64,000 bases of DNA, taken from contig NZ_CP027762.1 of assembly GCF_003852315.1 (NCBI RefSeq), positions 5,933,501 to 5,997,500 on the forward strand, given 5' to 3'. Origin of the DNA: Pseudomonas sp. LBUM920. GTDB lineage: Bacteria > Pseudomonadota > Gammaproteobacteria > Pseudomonadales > Pseudomonadaceae. The notes below the pieces were generated by a model, which searched no databases, had not been told where the DNA came from, and was given only the letters and a program-made list of their open reading frames with translations. Positions 1 to 8,678 of this stretch are shown piece by piece (positions within the stretch are counted from its first letter, which is position 1; each line of letters opens with the position of its first letter). A program made the translations under genes and the position numbers.

Positions 1-2
1 CC

Positions 3-2363
3 CACCCTCATCACCTTCACCTGACCCTGGCCAATGGCCTGCGGGTTTCCCTGCGCCATGCGCCACGTCTGAAGCGTTGCGCTGCGGTGCTGCGCGTGGC
101 TGCCGGCAGCCATGACGTGCCCTTGGCCTGGCCGGGTCTGGCGCACTTTCTTGAGCATTTGTTGTTTCTCGGCACGCAGCTTTTTCCTGCACATGAAGGG
201 CTGATGGCCTACGTGCAGCGCCATGGCGGGCAGGTCAACGCGAGTACCCAGGAGCGTACGACGGACTTTTTCTTTGAATTGCCGCTGGCGACCTTTGCCG
301 ACGGGCTGGAGCGCCTTGCGGATATGTTGGCCCACCCGCGCCTGGCAATTGAAGACCAGTTGCGTGAGCGCGAAGTGTTGCACGCAGAGTTTGTTGCATG
401 GTCCCAGGATGCCCAGGCGCAGCAACAGGTTGCGCTGCTGGAGGGCTTGGCCGCCAATCACCCACTCCGCGGTTTTCACGCCGGCAACCGGGACAGCCTG
501 CCGGTGGAGCGTGAGGCTTTTCAGCAAGCACTGCGCGCATTTCACACGCACTTCTATCAGAGCGGGCAGATGACGTTGAGCCTGGCCGGCCCGCAGCCGC
601 TGGACGAGCTGCAAGCCTTGGCGCAGCGATTCAGCGAGGCATTGGCCTGCGGGCCTTTGCACCCACAGGCCGAGCCGCCTGCGCTGTTGCCCGATCAAGC
701 CGTGAGTTACCAATACACCGCCGATAATCATCGGCACCACGTCATTGCCTGTGACGTGCCCCGCGAAGCGTTGGATTTTCTCTGCACCTGGCTGAACGCC
801 TCAGCGCCCGGCGGGTTACTGGCCGAGCTGCGGACGCGAAACCTGGCCCACGCACTGCGCGCGTCCGTGCTGTATCACTTCGCCGGGCAAGCGCTGCTGG
901 ATATCGACTTTTCCCTCATCGCTCAAGACGGGTCGGCTACTCAGATCGAAACGCTATTGCACGACTGGCTGAGCTTTTTCGCACAGAGCGACTGGAAGCC
1001 GTTGCGAGAAGAGTTCGCCTTGCTGAACGCTCGCCAGCAGCAAATCCAGGGCGCCCTGGCCCTGGCTCGGAACGACAGCGAGGCTCTATCGGAACAGGGC
1101 GTGGCGGCCCTGAAGAACCTGCTCGAGTCACTGCACCTGCCGCCCTCCGAGCACGCTTGGCAGTTGCCGCCCAATAACCCCTTTCTGCGCCCAGCGGTCA
1201 AGCAAGAGCGCGCCGGCCTGATTCGCGGCCAGACCAGCGCCCACCGTGGCTTGCGCACGTTCGCCCAGGATCGCTCGCGGGGACGACGGGAAGTGGCGGC
1301 GCTGACTTTCAGCCAGGCCTTGGCGGATAGCACCGATGAAGGCGCGCTGTACCTGCAATGGCGCTTTGATTCGTTGGTACCCGCAGGCCTGGAAAATGCG
1401 TTGCAGCCGTTGCGTGAGCAGGCCCTTCAGGCGGGCGTCGAATTGGCCTTCGAAACCCTCGCCAATGACTGGCGGGTGAAAATAGTCGGCCTTCACCAAC
1501 CAATCGCGGCTGTGGTCGAGGCGCTGGCGCTTAACCTGAGCCAGTTCGGTGGGCCGCTGTCGTCACCCGCACAAACACCGATGATTGCCATTCGGGAATT
1601 GCTCAAGGCGTTGCCTGCCTGCTGTGCCGGCATCGCTTCCGGGGCCGGCGAGACGCCAGCATCATGGACCACCGCACGCTGGCAGGGCCTGGGAACAGGT
1701 TTGCCCGCCGCCAGTGAAGCGGCGATCAAAACCGCAGCCACGCGATTGCCAGGCCAGCCGGCAAGCTTCGAACACACGCCGAAAACCCTCGACGGCCAGC
1801 GACTCTGGCACGAAGTGAACACCGACGCCCGCGAAGCCGCGTTGCTGCTGTTTTGCCCAACGCCAAGCCAATCCCTGGCCGATGAAGCGGCATGGCGACT
1901 GCTCGGGCATCTGCTTGAGGGGCCGTTTTACCAAAAACTGCGGGTCGAACTGCAAGTCGGCTACGCCGTGTTCAGCGGCATCCGACAGATCAACGGGCAA
2001 ACCGGCCTGCTGTTTGGCGTGCAATCCCCAAGCGTTTCCTTGGCCGGGATCTTCGAGCACGTGAAGACCTTCCTGGCGCAGCTTCCGGCGTTGATCGACA
2101 ACAGCGCCGAACTGGGCAACCAAACCCTGGCAGAGCAATTCACGGCCCAGGCATTACCGATCGCCCAAGCCGCCGAGCTGCTCTGGCAGGCGCAGTTGGC
2201 TGGCCATTCGTCGGGTTATCTGGCGCCGCTTCAGCAGTTGATCCAAACCTGCACGCGCGAGGATCTGCAACGTGCCGCAGGGCAGCTCAATGACGCTGCA
2301 GGCGGTTGGCGCTGCGTGGCTAACGGCCCGCCCATCGACGGTTCCTGGCAAACGGCAGGCTGA
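3..2363 (+). CDS. pqqF: PqqF, M16-family zinc peptidase (5' end outside window)
   Basis: Zinc metallopeptidase of the pitrilysin/insulinase M16 family that processes the PQQ precursor peptide in PQQ biosynthesis. The reading frame is open from base 3, before any plausible start, and the codons before the first internal GTG already read as family sequence (a LTLANGLRV stretch), so the true start lies left of the window. The inverted zinc-binding motif HFLEH is encoded at about 144-158, with further acidic residues downstream in the expected place. About 787 residues are visible, close to the usual size for Pseudomonas PqqF. It directly precedes pqqA, the order seen in fluorescent pseudomonads (pqqFABCDE). 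The C-terminal half is diverged and probably non-catalytic, as is normal for this family. Confidence 0.93.
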   Translation, partial: HPHHLHLTLANGLRVSLRHAPRLKRCAAVLRVAAGSHDVPLAWPGLAHFLEHLLFLGTQLFPAHEGLMAYVQRHGGQVNASTQERTTDFFFELPLATFADGLERLADMLAHPRLAIEDQLREREVLHAEFVAWSQDAQAQQQVALLEGLAANHPLRGFHAGNRDSLPVEREAFQQALRAFHTHFYQSGQMTLSLAGPQPLDELQALAQRFSEALACGPLHPQAEPPALLPDQAVSYQYTADNHRHHVIACDVPREALDFLCTWLNASAPGGLLAELRTRNLAHALRASVLYHFAGQALLDIDFSLIAQDGSATQIETLLHDWLSFFAQSDWKPLREEFALLNARQQQIQGALALARNDSEALSEQGVAALKNLLESLHLPPSEHAWQLPPNNPFLRPAVKQERAGLIRGQTSAHRGLRTFAQDRSRGRREVAALTFSQALADSTDEGALYLQWRFDSLVPAGLENALQPLREQALQAGVELAFETLANDWRVKIVGLHQPIAAVVEALALNLSQFGGPLSSPAQTPMIAIRELLKALPACCAGIASGAGETPASWTTARWQGLGTGLPAASEAAIKTAATRLPGQPASFEHTPKTLDGQRLWHEVNTDAREAALLLFCPTPSQSLADEAAWRLLGHLLEGPFYQKLRVELQVGYAVFSGIRQINGQTGLLFGVQSPSVSLAGIFEHVKTFLAQLPALIDNSAELGNQTLAEQFTAQALPIAQAAELLWQAQLAGHSSGYLAPLQQLIQTCTREDLQRAAGQLNDAAGGWRCVANGPPIDGSWQTAG

Positions 2364-2506
2364 TCATTGCTGGCCCTGCAAAAGGCTTTTGCCACCAAGA
2401 CAGCGCTAACTTGAAAAGAATTGCGTAACATTCATACGCACACCTCTGAACATCTCCGATTGGAGGTGGACTATATGTATGAGTAGTGAACGTCCCATCC
2501 CTTCGT

Positions 2507-2511
2507 AGGAG
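2507..2511 (+). promoter_or_regulatory. Shine-Dalgarno of pqqA
   Basis: AGGAG lies 7 bases before the ATG at 2519 but only 1 base before the upstream in-frame ATG at 2513. This selects 2519 as the pqqA start, giving the standard MTWSKPAY N-terminus. Confidence 0.8.
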
Positions 2512-2518
2512 TATGAAT

Positions 2519-2593
2519 ATGACCTGGTCCAAGCCTGCTTACACTGATCTGCGTATCGGTTTCGAAGTCACCATGTACTTCGCCAGCCGTTGA
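2519..2593 (+). CDS. pqqA: PqqA, PQQ precursor peptide
   Basis: Ribosomally made 24-residue precursor whose Glu and Tyr side chains become the PQQ skeleton. The peptide begins MTWSKPAYTDLR and carries the conserved E-x3-Y pair as Glu16 and Tyr20 (FEVTMYF), ending in SR. PqqE, helped by PqqD, crosslinks these two residues. The length matches the family exactly. It sits 155 bases after pqqF and is followed at once by a terminator-like hairpin, so it can be expressed in excess over pqqB-E. Confidence 0.97.
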   Translation: MTWSKPAYTDLRIGFEVTMYFASR

Positions 2594-2608
2594 TTGGCTG
2601 AGTAATAC

Positions 2609-2640
2609 AACGCCTCGGTTCGCCCGGGGCGTTTTTGTTT
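2609..2640 (+). terminator. Terminator/attenuator between pqqA and pqqB
   Basis: A 10-bp stem (2609-2618 with 2624-2633, one U-G pair), 5-base loop and a T-rich tail form a rho-independent terminator. It probably lets only part of transcription continue into pqqB, matching the need for excess PqqA substrate. Confidence 0.8.
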
Positions 2641-2664
2641 TGAGCTTTGCGTGATGGAGCAATC

Positions 2665-3576
2665 ATGTTTGTCCAGATTCTAGGTTCCGCCGCCGGCGGT
2701 GGCTTCCCGCAGTGGAACTGCAACTGCGTGAACTGCGCAGGTTTTCGTGACGGCAGCCTGCGGGCCCAGGCGCGCACTCAGTCGTCCATCGCGATCTCCG
2801 ACGATGGCGTGAATTGGGTACTGTGCAACGCTTCGCCGGATATCCGCGCGCAACTGCAAGGCTTCGCCCCGATGCAACCCGGCCGCGCGCTGCGCGATAC
2901 CGGTATCAGCGCGATCATCCTGATGGACAGCCAGATCGACCACACCACCGGCCTGTTGAGCCTGCGCGAAGGCTGCCCGCACCAGGTGTGGTGCACCGAC
3001 ATGGTCCATGAAGATTTGAGTAGCGGTTTCCCGCTGTTCACCATGCTCACGCACTGGAACGGCGGCCTGGCCTGGAACCGCATCGAGCTGGACGCCAGCT
3101 TCACCATCCCGGCCTGCCCCAACCTGCGTTTCACGCCGCTGCCATTGCGCAGCGCCGCGCCGCCCTACTCGCCGCACCGCTTCGACCCGCACCCAGGCGA
3201 CAACATCGGCCTGATCGTCGAAGACCTGCGCACCGGCGGCAAACTGTTTTACGCCCCTGGGCTGGGCAAGGTCGACGCTCCGTTGCTGGAGATCATGGCC
3301 GGCAGCGATTGCTTGCTGGTGGATGGCACGATGTGGGACGACGATGAAATGCAGCGCCGTGGCGTCGGCACCCGCACCGGTCGCGAAATGGGCCACCTGG
3401 CTCAGAACGGCCCCGGCGGCATGCTCGAAGTGCTGGAGCAGTTACCCGAGCAGCGCAAGGTGCTGATCCACATCAACAACACCAACCCGATCCTAGATGA
3501 AGACTCCCCCGAACGCGCCGAGCTGGCACGGCGTAACGTCGAAGTGGCTTACGACGGCATGAGCATTGAATTGTAG
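2665..3576 (+). CDS. pqqB: PqqB, metallo-beta-lactamase-fold PQQ biosynthesis protein
   Basis: PqqB, 303 residues, metallo-beta-lactamase fold, thought to act as a hydroxylase on the tyrosine part of the PQQ intermediate or otherwise before PqqC. The N-terminus MFVQILGSAAGGGFPQWNC and the C-N-C-x2-C cluster are typical. The MBL metal motif appears in the PqqB-specific form DSQIDHTTG. I chose ATG 2665, with GGAG just upstream at 2655-2658, over the in-frame TTG at 2647. pqqC follows after 11 bases. Confidence 0.96.
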   Translation: MFVQILGSAAGGGFPQWNCNCVNCAGFRDGSLRAQARTQSSIAISDDGVNWVLCNASPDIRAQLQGFAPMQPGRALRDTGISAIILMDSQIDHTTGLLSLREGCPHQVWCTDMVHEDLSSGFPLFTMLTHWNGGLAWNRIELDASFTIPACPNLRFTPLPLRSAAPPYSPHRFDPHPGDNIGLIVEDLRTGGKLFYAPGLGKVDAPLLEIMAGSDCLLVDGTMWDDDEMQRRGVGTRTGREMGHLAQNGPGGMLEVLEQLPEQRKVLIHINNTNPILDEDSPERAELARRNVEVAYDGMSIEL

Positions 3577-3587
3577 GAGCAGACCAC

Positions 3588-4340
3588 ATGACTGACACAC
3601 CGCTGACGCCCGCCGAGTTCGAGCATGCCTTGCGTGCCAAGGGCGCCTTTTACCATATCCATCACCCGTACCACGTGGCGATGTATGAAGGCCGCGCCAC
3701 CCGCGAGCAGATCCAGGGATGGGTCGCCAACCGCTTCTACTATCAGGTGAATATCCCGCTGAAAGACGCCGCGATCCTGGCCAATTGCCCGGACCGTGAA
3801 ATCCGTCGCGAATGGATCCAGCGCCTGCTCGACCACGACGGTGCCCCCGGTGAAGACGGCGGCATTGAAGCCTGGTTGCGTCTGGGCCAGGCCGTTGGTC
3901 TGGACCCGGACCAGCTGCGGTCCCAGGAACTGGTGCTGCCCGGCGTGCGTTTTGCCGTGGATGCCTACGTCAACTTTGCCCGCCGTGCCAGTTGGCAAGA
4001 AGCCGCCAGCAGCTCGTTGACCGAGCTGTTCGCGCCGCAGATCCACCAGTCGCGCCTCGACAGCTGGCCGCAGCACTATCCGTGGATCGACCCAACCGGT
4101 TATGAGTATTTCCGCACTCGCCTGGGCCAGGCCCGTCGCGATGTGGAGCACGGTTTGGCGATCACGTTGCAGCACTACACCACTCGCGAAGGTCAGGAGC
4201 GCATGCTGGAGATTCTCCAGTTCAAACTCGACATTTTGTGGAGCATGCTGGATGCCATGAGCATGGCCTACGAACTGAACCGCCCGCCGTATCACAGCGT
4301 GACTGATCAGCGTGTATGGCATAAAGGGATCACCCTATGA
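3588..4340 (+). CDS. pqqC: PqqC, pyrroloquinoline-quinone synthase
   Basis: Cofactor-free oxidase that performs the last step of PQQ synthesis, ring closure and eight-electron oxidation of AHQQ. At 250 residues it is the standard length. The all-helical TENA-like domain covers the whole protein, with characteristic segments YHIHHPYHVAMYEG near the N-terminus and RFYYQVNIPLKDAAILANC around residues 45-63. A GAGCAG ribosome site precedes the ATG. Its stop overlaps the pqqD start (ATGA), indicating translational coupling. Confidence 0.97.
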   Translation: MTDTPLTPAEFEHALRAKGAFYHIHHPYHVAMYEGRATREQIQGWVANRFYYQVNIPLKDAAILANCPDREIRREWIQRLLDHDGAPGEDGGIEAWLRLGQAVGLDPDQLRSQELVLPGVRFAVDAYVNFARRASWQEAASSSLTELFAPQIHQSRLDSWPQHYPWIDPTGYEYFRTRLGQARRDVEHGLAITLQHYTTREGQERMLEILQFKLDILWSMLDAMSMAYELNRPPYHSVTDQRVWHKGITL

Positions 4341-4612
4341 GCTTTGATCGCAGCAGAATACCGACCTGGCGCCAGGGCTATCGCTACCAGTACGAGCCCG
4401 CGCAAAAAGGCCACGTATTGCTCTACCCCGAAGGCATGATCAAGCTCAACGACAGCGCCGCATTGATCGGTGGTCTGATCGATGGCGAACGCGACGTGGC
4501 TGCCATCATCGCTGAGCTGGATAAACAATTCCCCGGCGTACCTGAACTCGGTCAAGACATCGAGGATTTCATGGAGGTCGCCCGTGCTGAGCACTGGATC
4601 GAACTTGCCTGA
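4337..4612 (+). CDS. pqqD: PqqD, PqqA chaperone
   Basis: Small peptide chaperone (91 residues) of the RiPP recognition element fold; it binds PqqA and presents it to PqqE. The N-terminal P-x-W-R-x-G-Y-R-Y stretch and the LYPEG and LNDSAALI segments are family hallmarks. It overlaps pqqC by 4 bases, and the pqqE start lies inside its last 29 bases, so C-D-E are tightly coupled. Confidence 0.95.
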   Translation: MSFDRSRIPTWRQGYRYQYEPAQKGHVLLYPEGMIKLNDSAALIGGLIDGERDVAAIIAELDKQFPGVPELGQDIEDFMEVARAEHWIELA

Positions 4613-5735
4613 AAAGCCACCTGTTGGCCTGCCGCTGTGGCTGCTCGCCGAGCTGACTTACCGTTGCCCGTTGCAATGCCCGTACTGCTCAAATCCGCTG
4701 GATTTCGCCGAGCAGGGCAAGGAGCTGAGCACTGAGCAATGGATCAAAGTGTTTCGCGAAGCCCGGGAGATGGGCGCGGCACAACTGGGGTTCTCCGGCG
4801 GTGAACCGCTGGTACGCCAGGACCTCGCCGAGCTGATTGCCGAAGCGCGCAAGCTGGGCTTCTACACCAACCTGATCACCTCCGGCATCGGCCTCACCGA
4901 GCAGAAAATCAGCGACTTCAAGAAAGCCGGCCTGGACCATATCCAGATCAGCTTCCAAGCCAGCGATGAGCAAGTGAACAACCTGTTGGCCGGGTCGAAA
5001 AAAGCCTTCGCGCAAAAGCTGGAAATGGCCCGAGCGGTGAAGGCGCATGGCTATCCGATGGTGCTGAACTTCGTCACGCATCGGCACAATATCGACAAGA
5101 TCGACCGCATCATCGAGCTGTGCATCGCACTGGAAGCAGACTTCGTCGAGCTTGCTACCTGCCAGTTCTACGGTTGGGCGCAGCTCAATCGTGTGGGGTT
5201 GTTGCCGACCAAAGAACAGCTGGTGCGCGCCGAACGCATCACCAACGAGTACCGGGCCAAGCTCGAAGCCGAAGGTCACCCGTGCAAGCTGATCTTCGTT
5301 ACACCGGACTACTACGAAGAACGCCCAAAAGCCTGCATGAACGGCTGGGGCAGTATCTTTCTTACCGTAACGCCGGACGGCACTGCCCTGCCCTGCCATG
5401 GTGCCCGACAAATGCCGGTGCAATTTCCCAACGTGCGCGACCACAGCATGCAGCACATCTGGTACGACTCGTTTGGCTTCAACCGCTTTCGCGGCTACGA
5501 CTGGATGCCCGAGCCGTGCCGTTCATGCGATGAAAAGGAAAAGGACTTCGGCGGCTGCCGCTGCCAGGCGTTCATGCTCACCGGCGACGCGAGCAACGCC
5601 GACCCGGTGTGCAGCAAGTCCGAGCAGCACGGCATCATCCTGCAAGCGCGGGAAGAAGCCGAGCACGCCACCCAAACCATCGAGCAATTGGCCTTTCGCA
5701 ACGAGCGCAACTCGCGGCTCATTGCAAAAGGCTGA
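4584..5735 (+). CDS. pqqE: PqqE, radical SAM PqqA Glu-Tyr crosslinking enzyme
   Basis: Radical SAM enzyme that forms the carbon-carbon bond between Glu and Tyr of PqqA. The SAM-cluster motif CPLQCPYC (CX3CX2C) lies near residue 30, followed by GFSGGEP. The C-terminal SPASM region carries auxiliary-cluster cysteines (PCHGA, CRSCDEKE, GGCRCQAF, PVCS). I place the start at GTG 4584 because GGAGG at 4573-4577 is 6 bases upstream. This gives 383 residues and a 29-base overlap with pqqD; a longer in-frame extension to 4482 lacks family sequence. Confidence 0.94.
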   Translation: MLSTGSNLPEKPPVGLPLWLLAELTYRCPLQCPYCSNPLDFAEQGKELSTEQWIKVFREAREMGAAQLGFSGGEPLVRQDLAELIAEARKLGFYTNLITSGIGLTEQKISDFKKAGLDHIQISFQASDEQVNNLLAGSKKAFAQKLEMARAVKAHGYPMVLNFVTHRHNIDKIDRIIELCIALEADFVELATCQFYGWAQLNRVGLLPTKEQLVRAERITNEYRAKLEAEGHPCKLIFVTPDYYEERPKACMNGWGSIFLTVTPDGTALPCHGARQMPVQFPNVRDHSMQHIWYDSFGFNRFRGYDWMPEPCRSCDEKEKDFGGCRCQAFMLTGDASNADPVCSKSEQHGIILQAREEAEHATQTIEQLAFRNERNSRLIAKG

Positions 5736-5740
5736 CAGTT

Positions 5741-5899
5741 TTAGCGTTTGGCGATGATGTACACGGCGTGGATGATGCCCGGGAAGTAACCGCACAGGGT
5801 CAGCAGGATGTTCAGCCAGAACGCGCCGGCGAAACCCACTTGCAGGAACACACCCAGTGGCGGCAGCAGAATGGCGATGATGATGCGAATGATGTCCAT
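5741..5899 (-). CDS. YqaE/Pmp3-family small membrane protein
   Basis: A 52-residue hydrophobic protein of the Pmp3/YqaE (UPF0057) family. The sequence shows two transmembrane segments: an N-terminal one with the LLPPLGVF motif and a second with the CGYFPGIIHAVYII motif. Family members are found in the inner membrane and are linked to salt, cold or envelope stress in several organisms; the exact role is unknown. GGAG is 7 bases before the ATG (read on the minus strand). It converges on pqqE with only 5 bases between the stop codons. Confidence 0.88.
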   Translation of the reverse strand: MDIIRIIIAILLPPLGVFLQVGFAGAFWLNILLTLCGYFPGIIHAVYIIAKR

Positions 5900-6007
5900 G
5901 GGTCAGCTCCAGAAAGTCGGCTCGTGTGAGCCGTGTAGCTAATCGACCTTGAGCATTCGTGAGGGTTCAGTGGGATCTGGCACTGGGCCACCTTGAAGTG
6001 CGCAGAC

Positions 6008-6046
6008 AAAAAAACGCCCCCAGCCAAAAGAATCAGGCTGAGGGCG
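6008..6046 (-). terminator. Terminator of the class III aminotransferase gene
   Basis: An 11-bp stem with one mismatch (6036-6046 with 6015-6025), 10-base loop and, on the minus strand, a run of seven T. It lies 35 bases beyond the stop codon of the aminotransferase gene. Confidence 0.8.
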
Positions 6047-6080
6047 CCGCGTAGGCCGCGAGACGGTTCTGGAATGTGGG

Positions 6081-7343
6081 TTAAACGGCGATGCCCTTGC
6101 GGCATTGCAACTGCGCGGTGCGCACTCGGGAGAAGGCGCGAGCCAGGCGCAGAAGCATTTCGTCGATATTGCTTTTGCTGACCGTCAAGGCTGGGGTGAA
6201 GCGCAGGCAGTTGGGTTGCGGGGCGTTAAGGATCAATCCTTCGTGCAATGCTGCTTTTACGACGGCATCTGCAGAATCATTCGACAACGTCAGGCCCCAC
6301 ATCAGGCCATGGCCGCGCAATCGGCCGTGGTCGTAGCGATAAGCCAGGCGGGCAAGGCCTTCGCCAAGGTAAAGGCCGGACTCGCGCACCTGCTCCAGAA
6401 ATCCCTCCTCCACCACCGTCTTCAGTACCGCCTCCCCGGCCGCTGCCATCAACGCGTTGCCATGGTGGGTGCCATCCAACTCGCCCACCTCGAAGCAACA
6501 GGCCTTGCCGCGCGCCAGCAGGGCCGCCAACGGCACGCCGCCGCCCAGGCCTTTGCCAAGGGTGATGATGTCGGCGCGCACGCCGTACTGTTGTTCGACG
6601 AGCAAGGTGCCGCAACGGCCGATCCCGGTGTGCACTTCATCGAGAATCAGCAGGATTCCCAGCTCGCGGCACAGGCGTTCAACACCTTTGAGGTAGTGCT
6701 CGGTGGCGGGGATCACACCGGCTGCGCCCTGAATCGGTTCCAGCATGATGGCCACGGTCTGCGCATCCACCGCCGCGTGCAACGCAGGCAGGTCGTTGAA
6801 AGGCACATGGCTGAAACCCGGCAATTGCGGTTCAAAACGGTTGCCACCCGCCCCCGTCGAAGCCGCCATCGCCGCGAAACTGCGGCCATGGCAACCGGTG
6901 CTGGCGCTGATGATGTGGTACGCGCCGCCGCGGTGCTGTTGGCCCCATTTGCGCGCCAGCTTGATCGCAGCTTCGCAGGCTTCAGCGCCGCTATTAAGCA
7001 GGTATCCCTGATCACTGCCCGTGTGATGGCACAACCGGTCGACGAGGTTCAGTTGGTGGCGATTGTGCAAGCCATTGCCGGGGTTGATCAGCGCCTGAGT
7101 CTGATCGGCGAGGGCCTTGACCAGCACCTGCGGGCTGTGGCCCAGGCTGTTGGCGGCGCTGCCCTGACTGAAATCAAGGTACGCACGGTCGTCGCTGTCC
7201 CAGAGCCAGGAGCCCTGGCCGCGCACGAAGACCTGCGCAGGCCTTGCAACGGTGGGCATCAGGGCATCGCTGGGCAGATCCTCGTGCGGCGCGTCGAGGA
7301 TCAGATCGTCCAGACTTGGTGCAGGGCGGCGAAACAGATTCAC
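6081..7343 (-). CDS. Class III PLP aminotransferase (acetylornithine aminotransferase-like)
   Basis: Fold-type I, class III pyridoxal-phosphate aminotransferase of 420 residues. Visible marks are the N-terminal YLDFSQGSAANSLGH segment, the phosphate-binding NSGAEACEAAIKLAR motif, the cofactor Asp in LILDEVHTGIGR, and the PLP lysine in ITLGKGLGGG. It resembles acetylornithine/omega-amino-acid aminotransferases, but substrate cannot be read from sequence. The start is a GTG with a GGGGTGAGG-type ribosome site. A LysR gene is divergently placed 209 bases away and is the likely regulator. Not part of the PQQ pathway; position beside pqq is probably incidental. Confidence 0.85.
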   Translation of the reverse strand: MNLFRRPAPSLDDLILDAPHEDLPSDALMPTVARPAQVFVRGQGSWLWDSDDRAYLDFSQGSAANSLGHSPQVLVKALADQTQALINPGNGLHNRHQLNLVDRLCHHTGSDQGYLLNSGAEACEAAIKLARKWGQQHRGGAYHIISASTGCHGRSFAAMAASTGAGGNRFEPQLPGFSHVPFNDLPALHAAVDAQTVAIMLEPIQGAAGVIPATEHYLKGVERLCRELGILLILDEVHTGIGRCGTLLVEQQYGVRADIITLGKGLGGGVPLAALLARGKACCFEVGELDGTHHGNALMAAAGEAVLKTVVEEGFLEQVRESGLYLGEGLARLAYRYDHGRLRGHGLMWGLTLSNDSADAVVKAALHEGLILNAPQPNCLRFTPALTVSKSNIDEMLLRLARAFSRVRTAQLQCRKGIAV

Positions 7344-7552
7344 ACCTCACCCCCAATGGCAACCTGACCTTGGTCGTAATCCTCTACAAAGACTGCCTTG
7401 AGGTTTTTTGTCTTGCCTATGTAAACGCCATCAACATAAACGCTATTCATTGCCAGATCCGGCCCTGTAAGCCTTGCGAATAGGCGCTAGACTAGGCGTC
7501 TCGAGGCCCACCGGCCATTTCGATTTTCCAGCTTTTTCGATAAGTAAGCCTT

Positions 7553-8452
7553 ATGGATTTCAAGCAACTGCGTTATTTCGTCGCGGTGTATGAGGAAGGC
7601 CATGTGGGCCGCGCTGCGGAGCGTCTGTCGATCTCACAACCAGCCCTGTCGCAACAGATTCGCCAACTGGAGCAGAACCTGGATGTGAGCCTGTTCGAGC
7701 GCAGCAGCAAGCGCCTGCTGCCGACGCTGGCCGCGCATACCTTGTACAACCACGCATTGCCGCTGATCGACGGTATGCAACAAGCCGTCGAAGCCTTGCG
7801 CAACTTCAAGGGCCAGGCCATGCGCACTCTGGCCATCGGCGTGCTACAAACGGTGCACACCAGCCTGGTCCCGCAAATGCTTGAGCGCGTGCGCAAGGCC
7901 CAGCCGCATCTGGTGGTGCAGATCTACGAATTGACCGGCCTGGAGATTGAACGGCGCTTGCTCAACGGCTCGCTGGACATCGGCATCAGCTACCTGCCGC
8001 CGCGCCAGCCAGGGCTGCACGGCGTGCTGTTGTATGAAGACGAATTGAAGGTGGTAATCCCCGAAGACCATCCCCTGCGCGAATTCAAGAAGGTTTCGCT
8101 GAAACAGGCGGCCGAATTACCGATGCTGCTATTGGGAGAGGAGTTTCAGGTGCGGCAGATCTGGCAGGGCCAGCTCGCCAACCTCGGGCGCCGCCCACAG
8201 GTGCAGGCCGAACTGAATACCATGGTCGGGATTCTCGACAGCCTGCCCCATACCAAACTGGCCACGGTACTGCCCGGGCGGTCGCAGGATGAGCACAACA
8301 GCAAGGCGCTGCTGTGGAAACCCTTGAGCGAGCCCAGGGTGGCGCTGAAAGTGGGCTTGGTGTGCCGCGACGTACAGCGCCAGCAAGCAACGGTTGCGTT
8401 ATTGCGCACGCTGCTGGAAGACGTGATGAATGCCCCGCAGGAGCCTGCCTGA
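7553..8452 (+). CDS. LysR-family transcriptional regulator
   Basis: LysR-type regulator, 299 residues. The N-terminal winged helix (MDFKQLRYFVAVYEEGHVGRAA through SQPALSQQIRQLEQ, residues 1-60) is canonical, followed by a periplasmic-binding-protein-like effector domain from about residue 90. Divergent orientation to the aminotransferase suggests control of that gene and of itself, probably through the 209-base shared intergenic region. Inducer unknown. Confidence 0.92.
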   Translation: MDFKQLRYFVAVYEEGHVGRAAERLSISQPALSQQIRQLEQNLDVSLFERSSKRLLPTLAAHTLYNHALPLIDGMQQAVEALRNFKGQAMRTLAIGVLQTVHTSLVPQMLERVRKAQPHLVVQIYELTGLEIERRLLNGSLDIGISYLPPRQPGLHGVLLYEDELKVVIPEDHPLREFKKVSLKQAAELPMLLLGEEFQVRQIWQGQLANLGRRPQVQAELNTMVGILDSLPHTKLATVLPGRSQDEHNSKALLWKPLSEPRVALKVGLVCRDVQRQQATVALLRTLLEDVMNAPQEPA

Positions 8453-8470
8453 CTTTTTCGCGGGCAAAAG

Positions 8471-8494
8471 AAAACCCCGCCGAAGCGGGGTTTT
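8471..8494. terminator. Bidirectional terminator after lysR
   Basis: A perfect 10-bp palindrome (AAAACCCCGC, loop CGAA, GCGGGGTTTT) with T-rich ends on both strands, 18 bases after the LysR stop. The following bases up to 8678 hold no gene that I can support. Confidence 0.9.
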
Positions 8495-8678
8495 GCAGAC
8501 TGTTTCCCTGACATCCATTTCACTCCGCCGTCCTGGCAGAATCCTACGTGTCCGTGTTGTTGCTTTGCGCTTCCTGCGCGACGTCCATGTGAAGTAGATT
8601 ATCCGTGGATCCAATTTGGCGATAGAGGACGAATAGCAGCACGTCATGTAAGAGAATGCTTACACGCCCTTCAAGCCC

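Noticed and set aside
6105..7367. 420-codon open frame opposite the aminotransferase
   Set aside because: Shadow; the aminotransferase on the minus strand has PLP motifs and a terminator.
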